From contig WOGZ01000491.1 in the NCBI GenBank assembly GCA_009733775.1, positions 1 through 18,953 of the forward strand: a DNA stretch of 18,953 nucleotides. Direction: 5' to 3'. Below, piece after piece: positions 18,936-18,953 of this stretch. The position numbers and the translations under genes are program-made. This stretch comes from Alectoria sarmentosa. Its lineage: Eukaryota > Ascomycota > Lecanoromycetes > Lecanorales > Parmeliaceae. How positions within the stretch are numbered: the stretch's first letter is position 1; every line of letters starts with the position of its first letter. The notes beneath the pieces were generated by a model. The model saw nothing but the letters and a program-made list of their open reading frames with translations. It was not told the DNA's origin and did no database searches.

Positions 18936-18953
18936 TCCCCCATTCATCCCCCC

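Larger units (their letters stand above)
18159..18953. other. low-complexity, G-depleted 3' flank
   Basis: After the oxidase gene the plus strand becomes very poor in G and rich in C, T and A, especially from about 18360 on; 18829-18953 has no G at all. An open frame at 18309-18695 follows from this bias (Pro/Ser/Leu-rich product) and is not called. A 61-bp duplication and a 12-bp minisatellite are listed separately. Confidence 0.7.

Noticed and set aside
18876..18953. Telomere or subtelomere repeat
   Set aside because: The 12-bp unit does not match the common fungal telomere repeat TTAGGG and no telomeric tract is present.
1..18953. tRNA, rRNA or CRISPR-like arrays
   Set aside because: I saw no tRNA-like B-box with matching acceptor stems, no rRNA-like sequence and no regularly spaced repeat array; the tandem repeats here have no spacers.

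Overview
The window looks like nuclear DNA of a filamentous ascomycete (Pezizomycotina). Genes are split by very short introns (mostly 49-63 nt) with fungal branch-point motifs (CTGAC/CTAAT-like) close to the acceptor. The recognisable families are typical of this group: a PTH11/SAT4-type rhodopsin-domain membrane protein, a fungal tandem-CCCH zinc-finger protein and a secreted multicopper oxidase. Genes are widely spaced, there is no operon logic, and I see no secondary-metabolite core enzyme or transposase. I cannot name the genus.

Layout: 1-2090 has no firm gene, although coding-like fragments lie on the minus strand at about 650-1860. 2540-4199 (+) is a six-exon seven-transmembrane rhodopsin-domain protein. 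It is convergent with 5657-6803 (-), a three-exon DUF7923-type tandem CCCH zinc-finger protein. 6804-10011 is mostly gene-poor, with one coding-like minus ORF at 8797-9141 and a 44-bp tandem duplication beside it. 10012-11585 (-) is a five-exon gene that I could assemble by splicing but not assign to a family; it has an N-terminal membrane segment and a long soluble tail. 12333-13034 (-) holds coding-like segments of a further unrecognised gene. 13100-15465 is gene-poor, with a 27-bp perfect duplication and a foldback-like structure near 14500-14690. 15466-16053 (+) is a long frame broken by one TGA. 16217-18158 (+) is a complete secreted multicopper oxidase. 18159-18953 is low-complexity: a 61-bp tandem duplication, a strongly G-depleted pyrimidine-rich strand and a 12-bp minisatellite at the window edge.

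The strongest unusual signal is in the splicing of the multicopper oxidase. Besides ordinary GT-AG introns it needs a GC-AG intron (16822-16877), and it has an excellent candidate for a rare AT-AC intron (17798-17851, 54 nt, ATAAGT...AC). Removing that segment restores the family signature NPGVWAFHCHIDWH exactly; leaving it in inserts 18 residues just before the type-1/type-3 copper motif. The second lead is the unassigned five-exon membrane protein. The genes do not form an obvious pathway. The membrane receptor-like protein and the secreted oxidase both act at the cell surface, but that is not evidence of shared function.
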